Source of the DNA: Verrucomicrobiota bacterium
Lineage (GTDB): Bacteria; Verrucomicrobiota; Verrucomicrobiia; Limisphaerales; J093
DNA: 64,000 nucleotides
Assembly (NCBI GenBank): GCA_022710935.1
Contig: JAKLFY010000028.1
Location: 1-64,000, forward strand
Direction: 5' to 3'
The translations under genes and the position numbers were made by a program. The notes under the pieces are model-generated. The model was not told the origin of the DNA, did no database searches, and saw only the letters and a program-made list of their open reading frames with translations. Numbering within the stretch: position 1 is the first letter of the stretch; the number at the start of each line of letters is the position of its first letter. Below are positions 44,421-53,905 of this stretch, one piece after another.

Positions 44421-47400
44421 TCAGAGTTCAGGCGGAGTTTCCAAGTCCAAGCCAATCTCAGGATGAGCATTGGCCCAATCGACGAAGGCCTCCAGGTCTG
44501 GGAATGGCTCCTTCCGGAGCCCGCGCCCGAGGTAGGCGAGAAGAGACCCCATCACAGAAGGTTGATGCCTCGTCTCCGTGGGGTCATCCAAGCGAAGGCG
44601 AAACTGAACCGGCATCACGGCAAGAGGCTGCTTCAGGAGATCCACAACGACTTGCGGGTTCTCAACGGAGTCGACTTGCTTCAAACAAAACAACCCTTCG
44701 GCCAAATACCTCAGCCGGTAAGGATCGCTCGTAGCCTGCATGGCCTTGACGACCTTCTCTGCTAACGGGACGCTGAGTTTTGCATCGATGTTGCCCGCCA
44801 AGCCCGCCAGTCCTTGGGCCAACATACTCAAGTTGTCAGGACCGGCCCTGGCCCGAATGGCCTCAACGATCTCCTCAGCTCCCTGGGCGCTGAGTTCTGC
44901 ATCGACCTTCTCCGCCAAGCCCGCCAGTCCTTCGGCCAAAGCGTGCAACTCGTCTGCACGGCTCGCAGCCCGCATGGCCGTGACGAGCTTTTCGGCTCCC
45001 TGGACAGTGAGTTCCGCATCGACCTTCTCCGCCAAGACCGCCAGCCCTTGGGCCAAGGAACTCAACTGCGCAGGATCGCTCGCGGCTTGCATGGCCGTGA
45101 CGAGCTTTTCGGCTCCCCGGACGATGAGTTCCGCATCGACCTTCTCCGCCAAGACCGCCAGCCCTAGGGCCAAGGAACTCAACTGCGCAGGATCGCTCGC
45201 GGCTTGCATGGCCGTGACGAGCTTTTCGGCTCCCCGGACGATGAGTTCCGCATCGACCTTCTCCGCCAAGACCGCCAGCCCTTGGGCCAAGCACTGCAAC
45301 TGGGCAGGATCGCTCGTGGCGCGCATGGCCTCGACGATCCTCTCGGCTGCCTGAGCGCTGAGTTTGGGATCGATCTTCCCTGCCAAGATCACCAGCCCTC
45401 CGGCCAAGTACCTCAACTGGAAAGGATCACCTGTTGCCCGCATGGCCTCGACGATCCTCTCGGCTGCCTGAGCGCTGAGTTTGGGATCGATCTTCCCTGC
45501 CAAGATCACCAGCCCCTCGGCCAAGTGACTCAACTGGGCAGGATCACCTGTTGGCCGCATAGCCTCCACGAGCTTCTCGGCTAGCGAGGCGCTGAGTCTG
45601 GGATCGATCTTTCCCGCCAAGACCGACAGCGCTTGGGATAAGTACCTCAGCCCGTCAAGATCGCTCATGGTCCGTATGGCCTCGACGATCTTCTCGGCCA
45701 ACGGGACGCAGTCTTCTGCATCGATTCTTGCCGCCAAGACCGCCAGCCCATTGTACGACAGAAACAGCCGGTCGGGATAGCCTGTGGTCCGTATGGCCTC
45801 GACGATCTTCTCGGCTAACAGGGCGCTGAGTTTGAAATCGATCTCGCCGATTACACTCGCCAAGCAATGAGCCAACTGCATCAACGTGTCAGGATCGCTC
45901 GTGGCCTGCATGGCCTCGGCGATCTTCTCGGCTAAAGGGGTGCAAAGTTTGGGATCGATCTTCACCGCCAAAACCGCCAGCCCTTGAGCCAAGTACTCCA
46001 GCCCGTCAAAATCGCTCGTGGTCCGCACGGCCTCGACGATCTCCTCGGCTCCTTGGACGACCAGTTTTGGATCGATTTTCTCCGCCAAGCCCGCCAGCCC
46101 TTGGGCCAAGGCTGGAAACTGGGAAGGATAGGTCGCGGCCCGCATGACCTCGACGACCTTCTCGGCTCCCTGGGCGCTGAGTCTCGTATCGACGTTCTCC
46201 GCCAAGACCGCCAACCCCTCTGCCAGAGGACCTATCTGGTAATAACAGGTTGTGGCCCGCATGGCGTTGACGACCTTCTCGGCTAATGGGACGCTGAGTT
46301 TGGGATCGATCTTCTCCGCTAGGCCTTTCAGCACCGGAACCAATGATCGCAACTCGAAAGAACCGGTCATGGCCATGGCCTGCATGGCCTCCACCAGGTC
46401 TGCGCAAGCCTGCTCGGCCTCGGGAGCGAATCCTGCGGGATCCGATGCGAACACTCGCGCCCGCCACAGTCCCCGTGTGGCTAAGGAATCTGGACCTTTA
46501 CCCAGCGGTGCCGTCGCGAGAACGGTGAGGAATTTCCTCCGTGTTCGCTGGAGGGGGTCTATGCCCACGATGGCGTGGGTCAGGTATTTCTCGCGCTTCA
46601 CAAACCGATCCGGCGTCATCGGAAACTGCAAGAGGTCGCGAATGAACTGCTCCTTCACGGGCCACTTTGCGCGGGCCAGATGCACGATTCGCTCCAACTC
46701 ACCTCCTGCTGGGGGCTGCGACAGGTCGCTAACAGCGCTTATGGCAGAGACGACTTTCTGGGCTTCCGCACGTGCGCGTTGGTCACGAAGGGCAAGTTTA
46801 AACCACGAAGCCAAACAGAGAATCGCAATAGCTGGAAGGAGACGGATCGTGCTGGCAAGCAAGTAGCGCCGATGACCGTGCGTTCGGAGCTGGCGACGCA
46901 CCGCCGCCCAGGCTAGGCGGAGCGATTCCCAGGCTGAAAGGAGCGCAGTCCACCTGGGCCACCAGCCGTTGGCGGAACGAAACGCACCGTGTTTCTGTTC
47001 GAGCAAGGCGTTGGCGAAGTCCAACTGCCGTTGCACCTCCAGAACGATCGGGGCGAGGAAGTCATGGTAAAGCGACCACTCCGGACCGTAGGTGTCCGCC
47101 GCCTCGATGCGCTCCCGAACGAGCCGGAACGCGGGCTTGGCCAGCGCCTGCAACGACTCGACGACCTCCCGCTCTTGGCGTGCCACTTGGCTCGCCAGAA
47201 CGGAGCTGGGAACGGCAATCGTCTTGGGCGGGCTACCGTTATCCACCATGCAGCGAAAGAACGCGCACGCTGTCCTGCGATCGATCCCCAGCAAATGGGC
47301 AAAATGAAGCATGCCTCGCCGAACATGCGCCAGTTGCAGGCCCCGGAGTCCGCCTTTCCGTCGGTAGTGGCGCGGGGTGAGGTAGTCGAGCGACGCCAGC

Positions 47401-48608
47401 CCCTGGAAAGCCAAGGCCGCCTGGATGGGCAAAACGCTACCTTCCCCGTCGGCGAGGTCGTCGAGCAGACACTTCTTCAAGGTCTCCAAATCCAAACCCG
47501 TCAGCCCGGCCCCAGCAAGCAAGTCGCCGAGCAGTGCCCCGATCTCGGTGCTGACGATGCCAGGCAGGGGATAGATGACGGGCCGTACCAAGCGCATGGA
47601 TTCCAGAGAAACGAAGCGATCTTGCCTGGTAACGAGCAAGACCTTGAGGATTCGAGTTTCCAGGGCTTCCCGGATCGCCTTCCAGAAGCGATTCTCCATT
47701 ACCAGGATCTCGGGAGTGATCCACTTCCGATCGCGCAGAAACTGACTCCGATGGAGGTTCTGGTAATCGTCAAACTGGTCGAAGATAAGCAACGGGATGC
47801 GGCCAATCTTCGACTCGCAGGCCCGCAGGAGGTCCATCAACTCTCTTGTAGTCCGCTTCCGTTCGGAGTAACTGAGTCTAGCACGTTCCTCGGCGGTAAG
47901 GCTGTCGAAAAACCTCGAAGCGAGCCGCGCCGCGAGATCGGCGTCCCAATCCTCCGAGGCGCCATAGCTGCTCATGACAATGGGCAGCAAATTCAGGTCG
48001 CGGCGATCGTTCGTGAGACAATCACGCAGGCCCACCTTAACGAGAACGCTCTTGCCTGAGCCAGATTCTCCGGTGAGGAACACGAGCTGCCCCTCGTCCA
48101 GACATTGGGCCAGGGACTCCAGGTCAGCTTTTCGTCCGACGAATTGATCCGGATTCTTCTCGGGGTCGACGACGAGACGCCTGGGGTCCGGCGGACGGAG
48201 TCCGGCGAAGAGGCCCCGCCAAAGCAGAGCAAGCCCGGCTAGCAACAGAATTGCCAGCCCGGCCGCGAGATAGGCCGGCGGGAGGGACTTCAGGAAGGGG
48301 ACGTTCTCGGCGATTGCCTTCAGATGCCCGGTGATCTGTGCCATGACGGCCAGAAGGGAGGCAATCGTCAGCGTGCCGCCAGCACCGATCTGGGTTTTCT
48401 CCCTCAACGAACGCGGCGGACTCGCGGAGCGGCTGTGAGCACGCACATCGAGTTCAGCAATCTTGCGTTTCGCTTCATCGATCTGACGGGCGAGTTTGAA
48501 CTTCTCCGCGGCATCAGTCTCCAGCGCCTCGGCTTCCTGAAGAGCCGCCAGCTTGTCCTTCCATACCTTGGCGGCGGCGTCGGTGTGCTCTGTTTGCGTC
48601 GTGTTTAT
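44421..48608 (-). CDS. Membrane STAND NTPase with adaptor domain and about fourteen 39-residue HEAT-like repeats
   Basis: 1395 residues if it starts at ATA 48608, or 1341 from GTG 48446, the only canonical start. Order, in long numbering: an effector-associated-like helical adaptor (16-53, from WKDKLAALQEAEALETDA to KRKIAEL); hydrophobic segments at about 77-95 and 112-130; a STAND-type NTPase with FVGRKADLESLAQ, Walker A GESGSGKS (180-187), Walker B PLLIFDQFDD and VLLVTRQDRF; a transmembrane helix at about 580-603; then about fourteen tandem 39-residue repeats of the type LAQGLAVLAEKVD...AEKLVTAMQAASDP. The adaptor matches the C-terminus of the CHAT protease just upstream (about 26 of 38 identical). 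GGGAGGGG lies 5 nt before the ATA, which overlaps the protease stop codon as ATAA. The gene is probably a signal-sensing switch for the protease; the repeats are the likely ligand or partner surface. The start codon may be mutated. Confidence 0.8.
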   Translation of the reverse strand: MNTTQTEHTDAAAKVWKDKLAALQEAEALETDAAEKFKLARQIDEAKRKIAELDVRAHSRSASPPRSLREKTQIGAGGTLTIASLLAVMAQITGHLKAIAENVPFLKSLPPAYLAAGLAILLLAGLALLWRGLFAGLRPPDPRRLVVDPEKNPDQFVGRKADLESLAQCLDEGQLVFLTGESGSGKSVLVKVGLRDCLTNDRRDLNLLPIVMSSYGASEDWDADLAARLASRFFDSLTAEERARLSYSERKRTTRELMDLLRACESKIGRIPLLIFDQFDDYQNLHRSQFLRDRKWITPEILVMENRFWKAIREALETRILKVLLVTRQDRFVSLESMRLVRPVIYPLPGIVSTEIGALLGDLLAGAGLTGLDLETLKKCLLDDLADGEGSVLPIQAALAFQGLASLDYLTPRHYRRKGGLRGLQLAHVRRGMLHFAHLLGIDRRTACAFFRCMVDNGSPPKTIAVPSSVLASQVARQEREVVESLQALAKPAFRLVRERIEAADTYGPEWSLYHDFLAPIVLEVQRQLDFANALLEQKHGAFRSANGWWPRWTALLSAWESLRLAWAAVRRQLRTHGHRRYLLASTIRLLPAIAILCLASWFKLALRDQRARAEAQKVVSAISAVSDLSQPPAGGELERIVHLARAKWPVKEQFIRDLLQFPMTPDRFVKREKYLTHAIVGIDPLQRTRRKFLTVLATAPLGKGPDSLATRGLWRARVFASDPAGFAPEAEQACADLVEAMQAMAMTGSFELRSLVPVLKGLAEKIDPKLSVPLAEKVVNAMRATTCYYQIGPLAEGLAVLAENVDTRLSAQGAEKVVEVMRAATYPSQFPALAQGLAGLAEKIDPKLVVQGAEEIVEAVRTTSDFDGLEYLAQGLAVLAVKIDPKLCTPLAEKIAEAMQATSDPDTLMQLAHCLASVIGEIDFKLSALLAEKIVEAIRTTGYPDRLFLSYNGLAVLAARIDAEDCVPLAEKIVEAIRTMSDLDGLRYLSQALSVLAGKIDPRLSASLAEKLVEAMRPTGDPAQLSHLAEGLVILAGKIDPKLSAQAAERIVEAMRATGDPFQLRYLAGGLVILAGKIDPKLSAQAAERIVEAMRATSDPAQLQCLAQGLAVLAEKVDAELIVRGAEKLVTAMQAASDPAQLSSLALGLAVLAEKVDAELIVRGAEKLVTAMQAASDPAQLSSLAQGLAVLAEKVDAELTVQGAEKLVTAMRAASRADELHALAEGLAGLAEKVDAELSAQGAEEIVEAIRARAGPDNLSMLAQGLAGLAGNIDAKLSVPLAEKVVKAMQATSDPYRLRYLAEGLFCLKQVDSVENPQVVVDLLKQPLAVMPVQFRLRLDDPTETRHQPSVMGSLLAYLGRGLRKEPFPDLEAFVDWANAHPEIGLDLETPPEL

Positions 48609-49372
48609 GCCGCCCCTCCCAGTTCGCTGATCTTCCTCCGTGCTTCCTCGATCTGCTTCGAGAGTTGGAATTTCCGTGCCGCATCGGTTTCGATGGCCTC
48701 CGCTTCAATGAGCACGGCGAGCTTCTCCTGCCAGAGTGCCACTGCACCGGTGGCGGGCATGGCCAACGATGCCGACTTAGGGACAATGAGTCGCAGCGAC
48801 TTGGCATCGCCTCCCCGCTTCAGCACGAGCTTCGGCGTAGAATCCTCGGGGACACACGCCATTTGCAGCGCTGCAAGTGCCAGATCGAAGGACTCCTGCA
48901 GGGTCCTTCCAAAACCCATTCCCTGATACAGCGCGCCAGCAAAGGCGACGGCGGCTTCGTCCCCGATAGGGCGTTTCATGCCGATGGCCGAATCGAGCAC
49001 TTTGACGGCGGCCTTGGCCAGGGACAGCGAATCGCAGGCGTTGAAGACAGCCAAACGGAGGTTGTCCGGGATCGCCTTCAAAACGGCGAGGATCGCCTTG
49101 GGCGTGACGGTTCTGGATTTGCCTTCATGGTCCTCCAAAACCAGGCCGTTCGTTTGCCCATGACCGCTGAAGTGGACCACGTACGGCCTTTCCTCCAGCA
49201 AGGCCTGGATCACATCGTCTGTTCGCACAGCCCAGCGGGAAACCAACCGGACCGAGTCTCGATGCTCGGCCGAGCGAATGCGCTCACCCACTTGGCGACA
49301 TTCCTTATCGAGCCGCAGGGCAGAAGTGTCGGTTGGGTTGGCGGCCAAAAAGAGGATTGTCACCGTCGCCAT
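48605..49372 (-). CDS. CHAT-domain (caspase-like) protease with C-terminal adaptor
   Basis: 255 residues from the ATG at 49372 (a TTG 15 nt upstream is in frame). The caspase-HetF-associated-with-TPRs (CHAT) peptidase fold is clear: the N-terminal strand VTILFLAANPTDTSALRLD, catalytic His71 in VVHFSGHG, catalytic Cys113 in AVFNACDS, and the late helix FAGALYQGMGFGRTLQESFD. The last ~40 residues (WQEKLAVLIEAEAIETDA to RRKISEL, 214-251) form a charged helical hairpin repeated at the N-terminus of the downstream STAND protein. Its stop overlaps the presumed STAND start, so the two are coupled. It is probably an effector that cleaves host or partner proteins when the NTPase is triggered. Substrate unknown. 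Confidence 0.85.
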   Translation of the reverse strand: MATVTILFLAANPTDTSALRLDKECRQVGERIRSAEHRDSVRLVSRWAVRTDDVIQALLEERPYVVHFSGHGQTNGLVLEDHEGKSRTVTPKAILAVLKAIPDNLRLAVFNACDSLSLAKAAVKVLDSAIGMKRPIGDEAAVAFAGALYQGMGFGRTLQESFDLALAALQMACVPEDSTPKLVLKRGGDAKSLRLIVPKSASLAMPATGAVALWQEKLAVLIEAEAIETDAARKFQLSKQIEEARRKISELGGAA

Positions 49373-49518
49373 AAAGTCGAATCGCAAGTCTGGCAGATAG
49401 GATTCACCGTTTCGTGGACGATTAGGTTACCGCAGAGGAAGAGCCTCCTCAAGGTGAATTGGTGCCGAGGGGCAACCCCGCAACCCCGGCCAGTTCCTGC
49501 CGCCAGCTTGATGATCGG

Positions 49519-50133
49519 CTAATCCACATCCCCGCTTCGGATCACCTGGACGCCGGCGTTCCGCATCTGGTCCAAAGCCCGGTCGGTGTCGTCGGGCGCG
49601 AGGTTCACGCCGCGGCAGGCGTCTTCAATCAAGTGGACGCGGAACCCCTCCTCGATGGCGTCGAGGGCGGTGAACTTGACGCAGTAGTCTGTGGCCAATC
49701 CGACAACGTAGATGCCGGTCACGCCGCGTTCATGCAGCCATTCCGCCAGGCCGGTGGATTGCCGGTGGCCGTTGTCGAACAGCCCGCTGTAGCTGTCGAT
49801 GCGCGGATCGGTGCCTTTGGGAAAGACGCGTGCGACCCGGCGCGTATCGAGTGCCGGGGCCATAAGCGCGCCGCCGGTGTTCTGGACGCAGTGCACCGGC
49901 CAGAGGGTTTGCGGAAGGCCGTCCAGGTCAATCTGCTCGTACGGTTTCCGACCGGGGTGATTTGCGGCAAAGCTGGCGTGTATGGGCGGGTGCCAATCTT
50001 GCGTCGCGACGATCAGCTCGAATCGCGGCAGAAGGCTGTTCACGATCGGAACGATCCGATCCCCCTCGGGCACGGATAGGGCGCCGCCGGGCAGGAAGTC
50101 GTTCTGGATGTCGACAAGGACGAGTGCGGTCAT
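49519..50133 (-). CDS. pncA: Nicotinamidase
   Basis: 204 residues. It hydrolyses nicotinamide to nicotinate for NAD salvage. The isochorismatase-fold triad is visible: Asp8 in VLVDIQNDF, Lys106 in VFPKGTD and Cys151 in GLATDYCVKFTALDA. The metal site is in TQDWHPPIHASFA (Asp and His residues). The start at 50133 lies 5 nt after the nadE stop, so it is the last gene of the pncB-nadE-pncA operon. An upstream in-frame GTG/ATG region lies inside nadE and is not used. Confidence 0.94.
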   Translation of the reverse strand: MTALVLVDIQNDFLPGGALSVPEGDRIVPIVNSLLPRFELIVATQDWHPPIHASFAANHPGRKPYEQIDLDGLPQTLWPVHCVQNTGGALMAPALDTRRVARVFPKGTDPRIDSYSGLFDNGHRQSTGLAEWLHERGVTGIYVVGLATDYCVKFTALDAIEEGFRVHLIEDACRGVNLAPDDTDRALDQMRNAGVQVIRSGDVD

Positions 50134-50138
50134 AGGGA

Positions 50139-52232
50139 CTACTGATGCGGTTGTTGTTTGACGAACTCGCGCAGCTCGGCGAGTTCGACCTCGAATCCGC
50201 CGCTCAGGATCGGCCAGCGACACCATGTCTTGGGATCGAGGTTTTCGTCGTCCAGATGGAACGATGGGGCGTAGCGTTCGCGCTTCCATTGGTTGCGGCT
50301 CCAGAGGCGGAAGAAACGCTCGACCCACACACCAAGCGAAGCGGCTTCAAGGTCGGGAAACCGGGCGCGCATCAGTTGGAACACCTCGATCGGCGACCGC
50401 TTGTCGCGGATGGCGGCTTTCTCGATCGCATCGAGCACCGGATAGGGCATCAGATCGGTCTCGTCGGTCTGGGCCTGCTCGGCTGGACGCAGCTCGGCGG
50501 TCGGCTGTTGAGCGTTGATGGCGGCGAGCACGGGGAACGGATTCAGTCCGCGCGGGCCGTTGGTCTCGAGCCAACGCAGCCACTGGCGGAGGAAGGCCTT
50601 GTCGATGCCGGCGATGGGGGACAAACCGCCGCTGGTGTCGCCGTCCATGGTGGCATAGCCAACCGCGGCCTCACTTCGGTTGCTGGTGCAGAGCAGGAGG
50701 GCATCTTCGAGATTGGCCAGCATCCAGACGCCCGGGGACCGGACGCGGGCCTGGATGTTTTGCAGCGGGATGTCGTCGCAGGACCAGTCCAGGCGGCGCC
50801 CGAGCGTGGCTTCGATCAACCGCACATAGCCCTGGTGCAAGGGGCCCACGTCGAGCTCGTGATGCCGGGCGCCGAGCGCCTTGGCAACCGCCGCGGCCGC
50901 GGCGCGCGTCACGGCCCCGCTGTTCTCGGTCGCCTGGTAAGCCGTTGTCAGAAATCGCCCGGTGAGAGAGCGCGGGGTCATCTCGGCTGGCAGATTCCGC
51001 GCGTGGGCGAGCTTGGCACGAACGCCCTCGGCCCCCAATTCGGCCAAGGCCAGTTCGAACGAGAGCGCCACCAGACAGGAAACCGCGGCGGAGTCTGCCC
51101 CGCCGCTGAGCGACACGACAAAGCCCTGCGACCGGCTCTTGCGCAGGTAATCGAACAGGGCCAGGGCCACGGCCCGGGTGAACTCTTCTTCCTTGAGCGT
51201 CGGGCTCGATTCCCAGGACGCATCCCCGGGATCCGGAGAGACGGGCGCTGCCGACGCGGGCAGAGCCGCCGATCGACTCCGGGCGGCGGACCCTGGCACA
51301 TCGCGGATCCGGGCCTGGTCCGGCGTCAGTGCGGGCCAGTCAAAATCGGTTCGGACCTCGAGGGCATGCCCCCCGGGCAACTCGGGTTGGTAACTGCCGG
51401 TACGGGCCTGGTTCATCCTTGTGGCCTCGACGTCCACTACCCCGAGTGTCAGATCCCGGTCGAGAAAACCGAGCCTTGGCCCCGTGGCAAGCAGGCGCCC
51501 GCCGGATGCGATCAACGCCCCGCCGTCAAAAACCGTGCGTCCAGCCTCATTGCCCACCAGGTTGGCATAGATGTAACTCGCGCCAAAGGCCCGTGAGCCT
51601 TCAAGGACGAAGCGGCGCCGGACTTCGAGTTTGCCGAATGCAAAATGACTGGCGCTCGGGTTGAGGATCAGATCCGCCCCGCGACGCGCAAGGGCCGCGC
51701 CCGGCCGGTTCGCCACCCACGCGTCTTCGCAGATCTCGAATCCCATCCGCACCCCGCCCACGTCGAAAAGCAGGTCCCCGATGGGGAACTGCCGCTGGCC
51801 GCCGCAAGGCTCCGGAGCGACAAAAATGTCGCGGACCTCGGCAGGCCACGGCTTGAACCACCGCGGCTCGTAGTGGATGCCGTCACCGGCCAGAAACCGC
51901 TTTGCGACCAATCCGGCCAGGCGCCCGTCCACAACCAGGGCTGCCGCGTTGAACACGGCGTTCTGGTGCAAGACCGGCAATCCGAACGAGACCACCAGAC
52001 CGCTGGTCTCGGAGACAAGCGCCGCGAGCGCATGCCAGGCGCGCCGGTGGGTATCCGCGGCGTGGAAGGCGTCTTCGCATCCGTACCCGGTCAGGCACAG
52101 CTCGGGCAGGCAGACCACGCTGACGCCCGCGGCGCGCGCGTCTTCGAGGACGGCGCGGACATTGACGAGGTTGTGACGCCAATCGAGCGGCACTTGATTG
52201 AGGACGGCAGCGGCAATCTTCACCAGTTTCAT
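50139..52232 (-). CDS. nadE: Glutamine-dependent NAD+ synthetase
   Basis: 697 residues, the large two-domain form. The N-terminal nitrilase-type glutaminase (about 1-270) has Glu in LPELCLTGYG, Lys in GLVAKRFL, and Cys in GFEICEDAW, giving the Cys-Glu-Lys triad. The C-terminal synthetase (about 350-697) has the PP-loop SLSGGADSAAVS and DDIPLQNIQARVR, with TSNRSEAAVGYATMDGD. It amidates deamido-NAD to NAD+ using glutamine-derived ammonia. The start at 52232 follows the pncB stop with only one base between. Confidence 0.94.
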   Translation of the reverse strand: MKLVKIAAAVLNQVPLDWRHNLVNVRAVLEDARAAGVSVVCLPELCLTGYGCEDAFHAADTHRRAWHALAALVSETSGLVVSFGLPVLHQNAVFNAAALVVDGRLAGLVAKRFLAGDGIHYEPRWFKPWPAEVRDIFVAPEPCGGQRQFPIGDLLFDVGGVRMGFEICEDAWVANRPGAALARRGADLILNPSASHFAFGKLEVRRRFVLEGSRAFGASYIYANLVGNEAGRTVFDGGALIASGGRLLATGPRLGFLDRDLTLGVVDVEATRMNQARTGSYQPELPGGHALEVRTDFDWPALTPDQARIRDVPGSAARSRSAALPASAAPVSPDPGDASWESSPTLKEEEFTRAVALALFDYLRKSRSQGFVVSLSGGADSAAVSCLVALSFELALAELGAEGVRAKLAHARNLPAEMTPRSLTGRFLTTAYQATENSGAVTRAAAAAVAKALGARHHELDVGPLHQGYVRLIEATLGRRLDWSCDDIPLQNIQARVRSPGVWMLANLEDALLLCTSNRSEAAVGYATMDGDTSGGLSPIAGIDKAFLRQWLRWLETNGPRGLNPFPVLAAINAQQPTAELRPAEQAQTDETDLMPYPVLDAIEKAAIRDKRSPIEVFQLMRARFPDLEAASLGVWVERFFRLWSRNQWKRERYAPSFHLDDENLDPKTWCRWPILSGGFEVELAELREFVKQQPHQ

Positions 52233-52233
52233 A

Positions 52234-53679
52234 TCATGACAATCCCCGCGCCTGCATGATGAGCGCGGTCTTTCGCTCGTGCAGGCCCAGTTCCAGCCCG
52301 ACGGGGTAGCGATGCGGATTGGCCAGACGTTTGACGCCTGCCTGGAAGAGAGAGAGCTGGCTGCGGACACGCTCGCGGATTGCCGGCAGTGCCGGCGATG
52401 AATACACACACTCCCCGCGGCGGAACACCGGCACCAGCAGGGTCTCGCGCGCCGTTGTCGGGGCAAACCGATTGCGACGCGTCGGATCCATCGGATGCAC
52501 GATGGTGAAGTCCGGCGGCGCGCCCAGTTCCTCGTCGTAGATGCCGTCCGCCACACACTCCGTGTCGGACCGAAAGCGGCAGACTTGGAGAATCCCCGGC
52601 GTGGAGATCTTCACCGCCTGTTCGGACAGTTTCATCTTGGGTTCCCATGTGCCGTCCGGGCGGCGGATGCCGCCGAGCTTGTAAACCCCGCCCAAAGCCG
52701 GCTGGTCATAAGCCGTGACGAGCTTGGTGCCCACGCCCCAAATGCCGATGGCGGCCCCCTGCCCTTTCAGGCTCTCGATCAAATGCTCGTCCAGATCGTT
52801 GCTGGCGACGATGGCGGTTTGGGAGAAGCCGGCTTCATCGAGCAGTTTGCGGGCTTCGATGCTCAACCAGGCCAGATCCCCCGAATCGAGCCGGATCCCC
52901 GCCAGCGCGTGGCCGCGCTCGCGCAGCCACCCGCCCACGCCGATCGCCTCCCGCACGCCCTGGAGCGTGTCGTAGGTGTCGACCAGGAAGACGCAATTGT
53001 GCGGCATGGCCTCGGCGTACGCCTGGAATGCCTCGCGCTCGGTGTCGAAGCTCATCACCCACGAATGCGCGTGGGTGCCGCGCACGGGAATGCCGTAGCT
53101 CTTTCCGGCCAGCACATTCGATGTGGCGCTGCAACCGCCGATGTAGGCGGCCCGGCTGGCCGTCAGCGCGCCATCCACCCCCTGCGCACGCCGCAATCCA
53201 AACTCGAGCACGGGCTCGCCGCGCGCCGCCAGGCAGACCCGCGCCGCCTTGGTGGCGATCAGGGTCTGAAAGTTGATCTGATTGAGAAGCGCAGTCTCGA
53301 GGATCTGGCCTTCGAGAATCGGGCCGCGCACGCGCACAAGGGGCTCGTGCGGGAACACCACAGTCCCCTCGGGCACGGCGTCGACGTCGCATGTCAGCCG
53401 CAGCCTGGCCAGGTGATCCAGGAAACCGGCTTCGAACAACCCCCGTCCGTCCTGCCCCGTCAGCGATTCGAGATACGCCAGGTCGTCCGGAGCAAACCTC
53501 AGGTTGCACAGGTAATCGACTGCGTCGGCCAGCCCGGCCGCAATCGCAAAACCGCTGTGGAACGGATTGTTCCGGTAGAACAAGTGAAACACGGCCTCGC
53601 GCCGGTCTCGCCCGGTCTTCCAGTAACCGTAGGCCATGGTGAGCTGGTACAAGTCGGTCAGAAGGGCGGTGGCGGGCAT
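52234..53679 (-). CDS. pncB: Nicotinate phosphoribosyltransferase
   Basis: 481 residues from the ATG at 53679, chosen because [16 protein letters not shown] is the family N-terminus. It converts nicotinate and PRPP to nicotinate mononucleotide, with ATP, in NAD salvage. Landmarks: [62 protein letters not shown] (PRPP binding) and a cysteine-rich-free C-terminus. It is the first gene of the salvage operon. The 226-bp spacer to the restriction gene (53680-53905) holds its presumed promoter, but none is recognisable. Confidence 0.93.
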   Translation of the reverse strand: MPATALLTDLYQLTMAYGYWKTGRDRREAVFHLFYRNNPFHSGFAIAAGLADAVDYLCNLRFAPDDLAYLESLTGQDGRGLFEAGFLDHLARLRLTCDVDAVPEGTVVFPHEPLVRVRGPILEGQILETALLNQINFQTLIATKAARVCLAARGEPVLEFGLRRAQGVDGALTASRAAYIGGCSATSNVLAGKSYGIPVRGTHAHSWVMSFDTEREAFQAYAEAMPHNCVFLVDTYDTLQGVREAIGVGGWLRERGHALAGIRLDSGDLAWLSIEARKLLDEAGFSQTAIVASNDLDEHLIESLKGQGAAIGIWGVGTKLVTAYDQPALGGVYKLGGIRRPDGTWEPKMKLSEQAVKISTPGILQVCRFRSDTECVADGIYDEELGAPPDFTIVHPMDPTRRNRFAPTTARETLLVPVFRRGECVYSSPALPAIRERVRSQLSLFQAGVKRLANPHRYPVGLELGLHERKTALIMQARGLS

Positions 53680-53905
53680 AATGGGTGGTTTGGTCGATGC
53701 CACACAGCCCCCTGTCCGCTCATCCCTGCCATGCAACTTGTTAGCGACAGAACAGACGTAGGCAGGCGCCGGATGGTGGCCCCGCGACTCGCGGAGCGGA
53801 TGAGGGTGGCAATGCAGTGCATCCCCGTGATTTCCGTGTATAGATGCGGAGGACGTTAGTCGCTGGATATGCGCTTTGGCAATTCGGAAAGCGAAAGCTG
53901 GAAGC

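Noticed and set aside
48446-48615. Programmed frameshift fusing the CHAT protease and the NTPase
   Set aside because: No classic slippery heptamer was seen at the junction. A coupled restart at the ATAA overlap with a good ribosome site explains the layout more simply.
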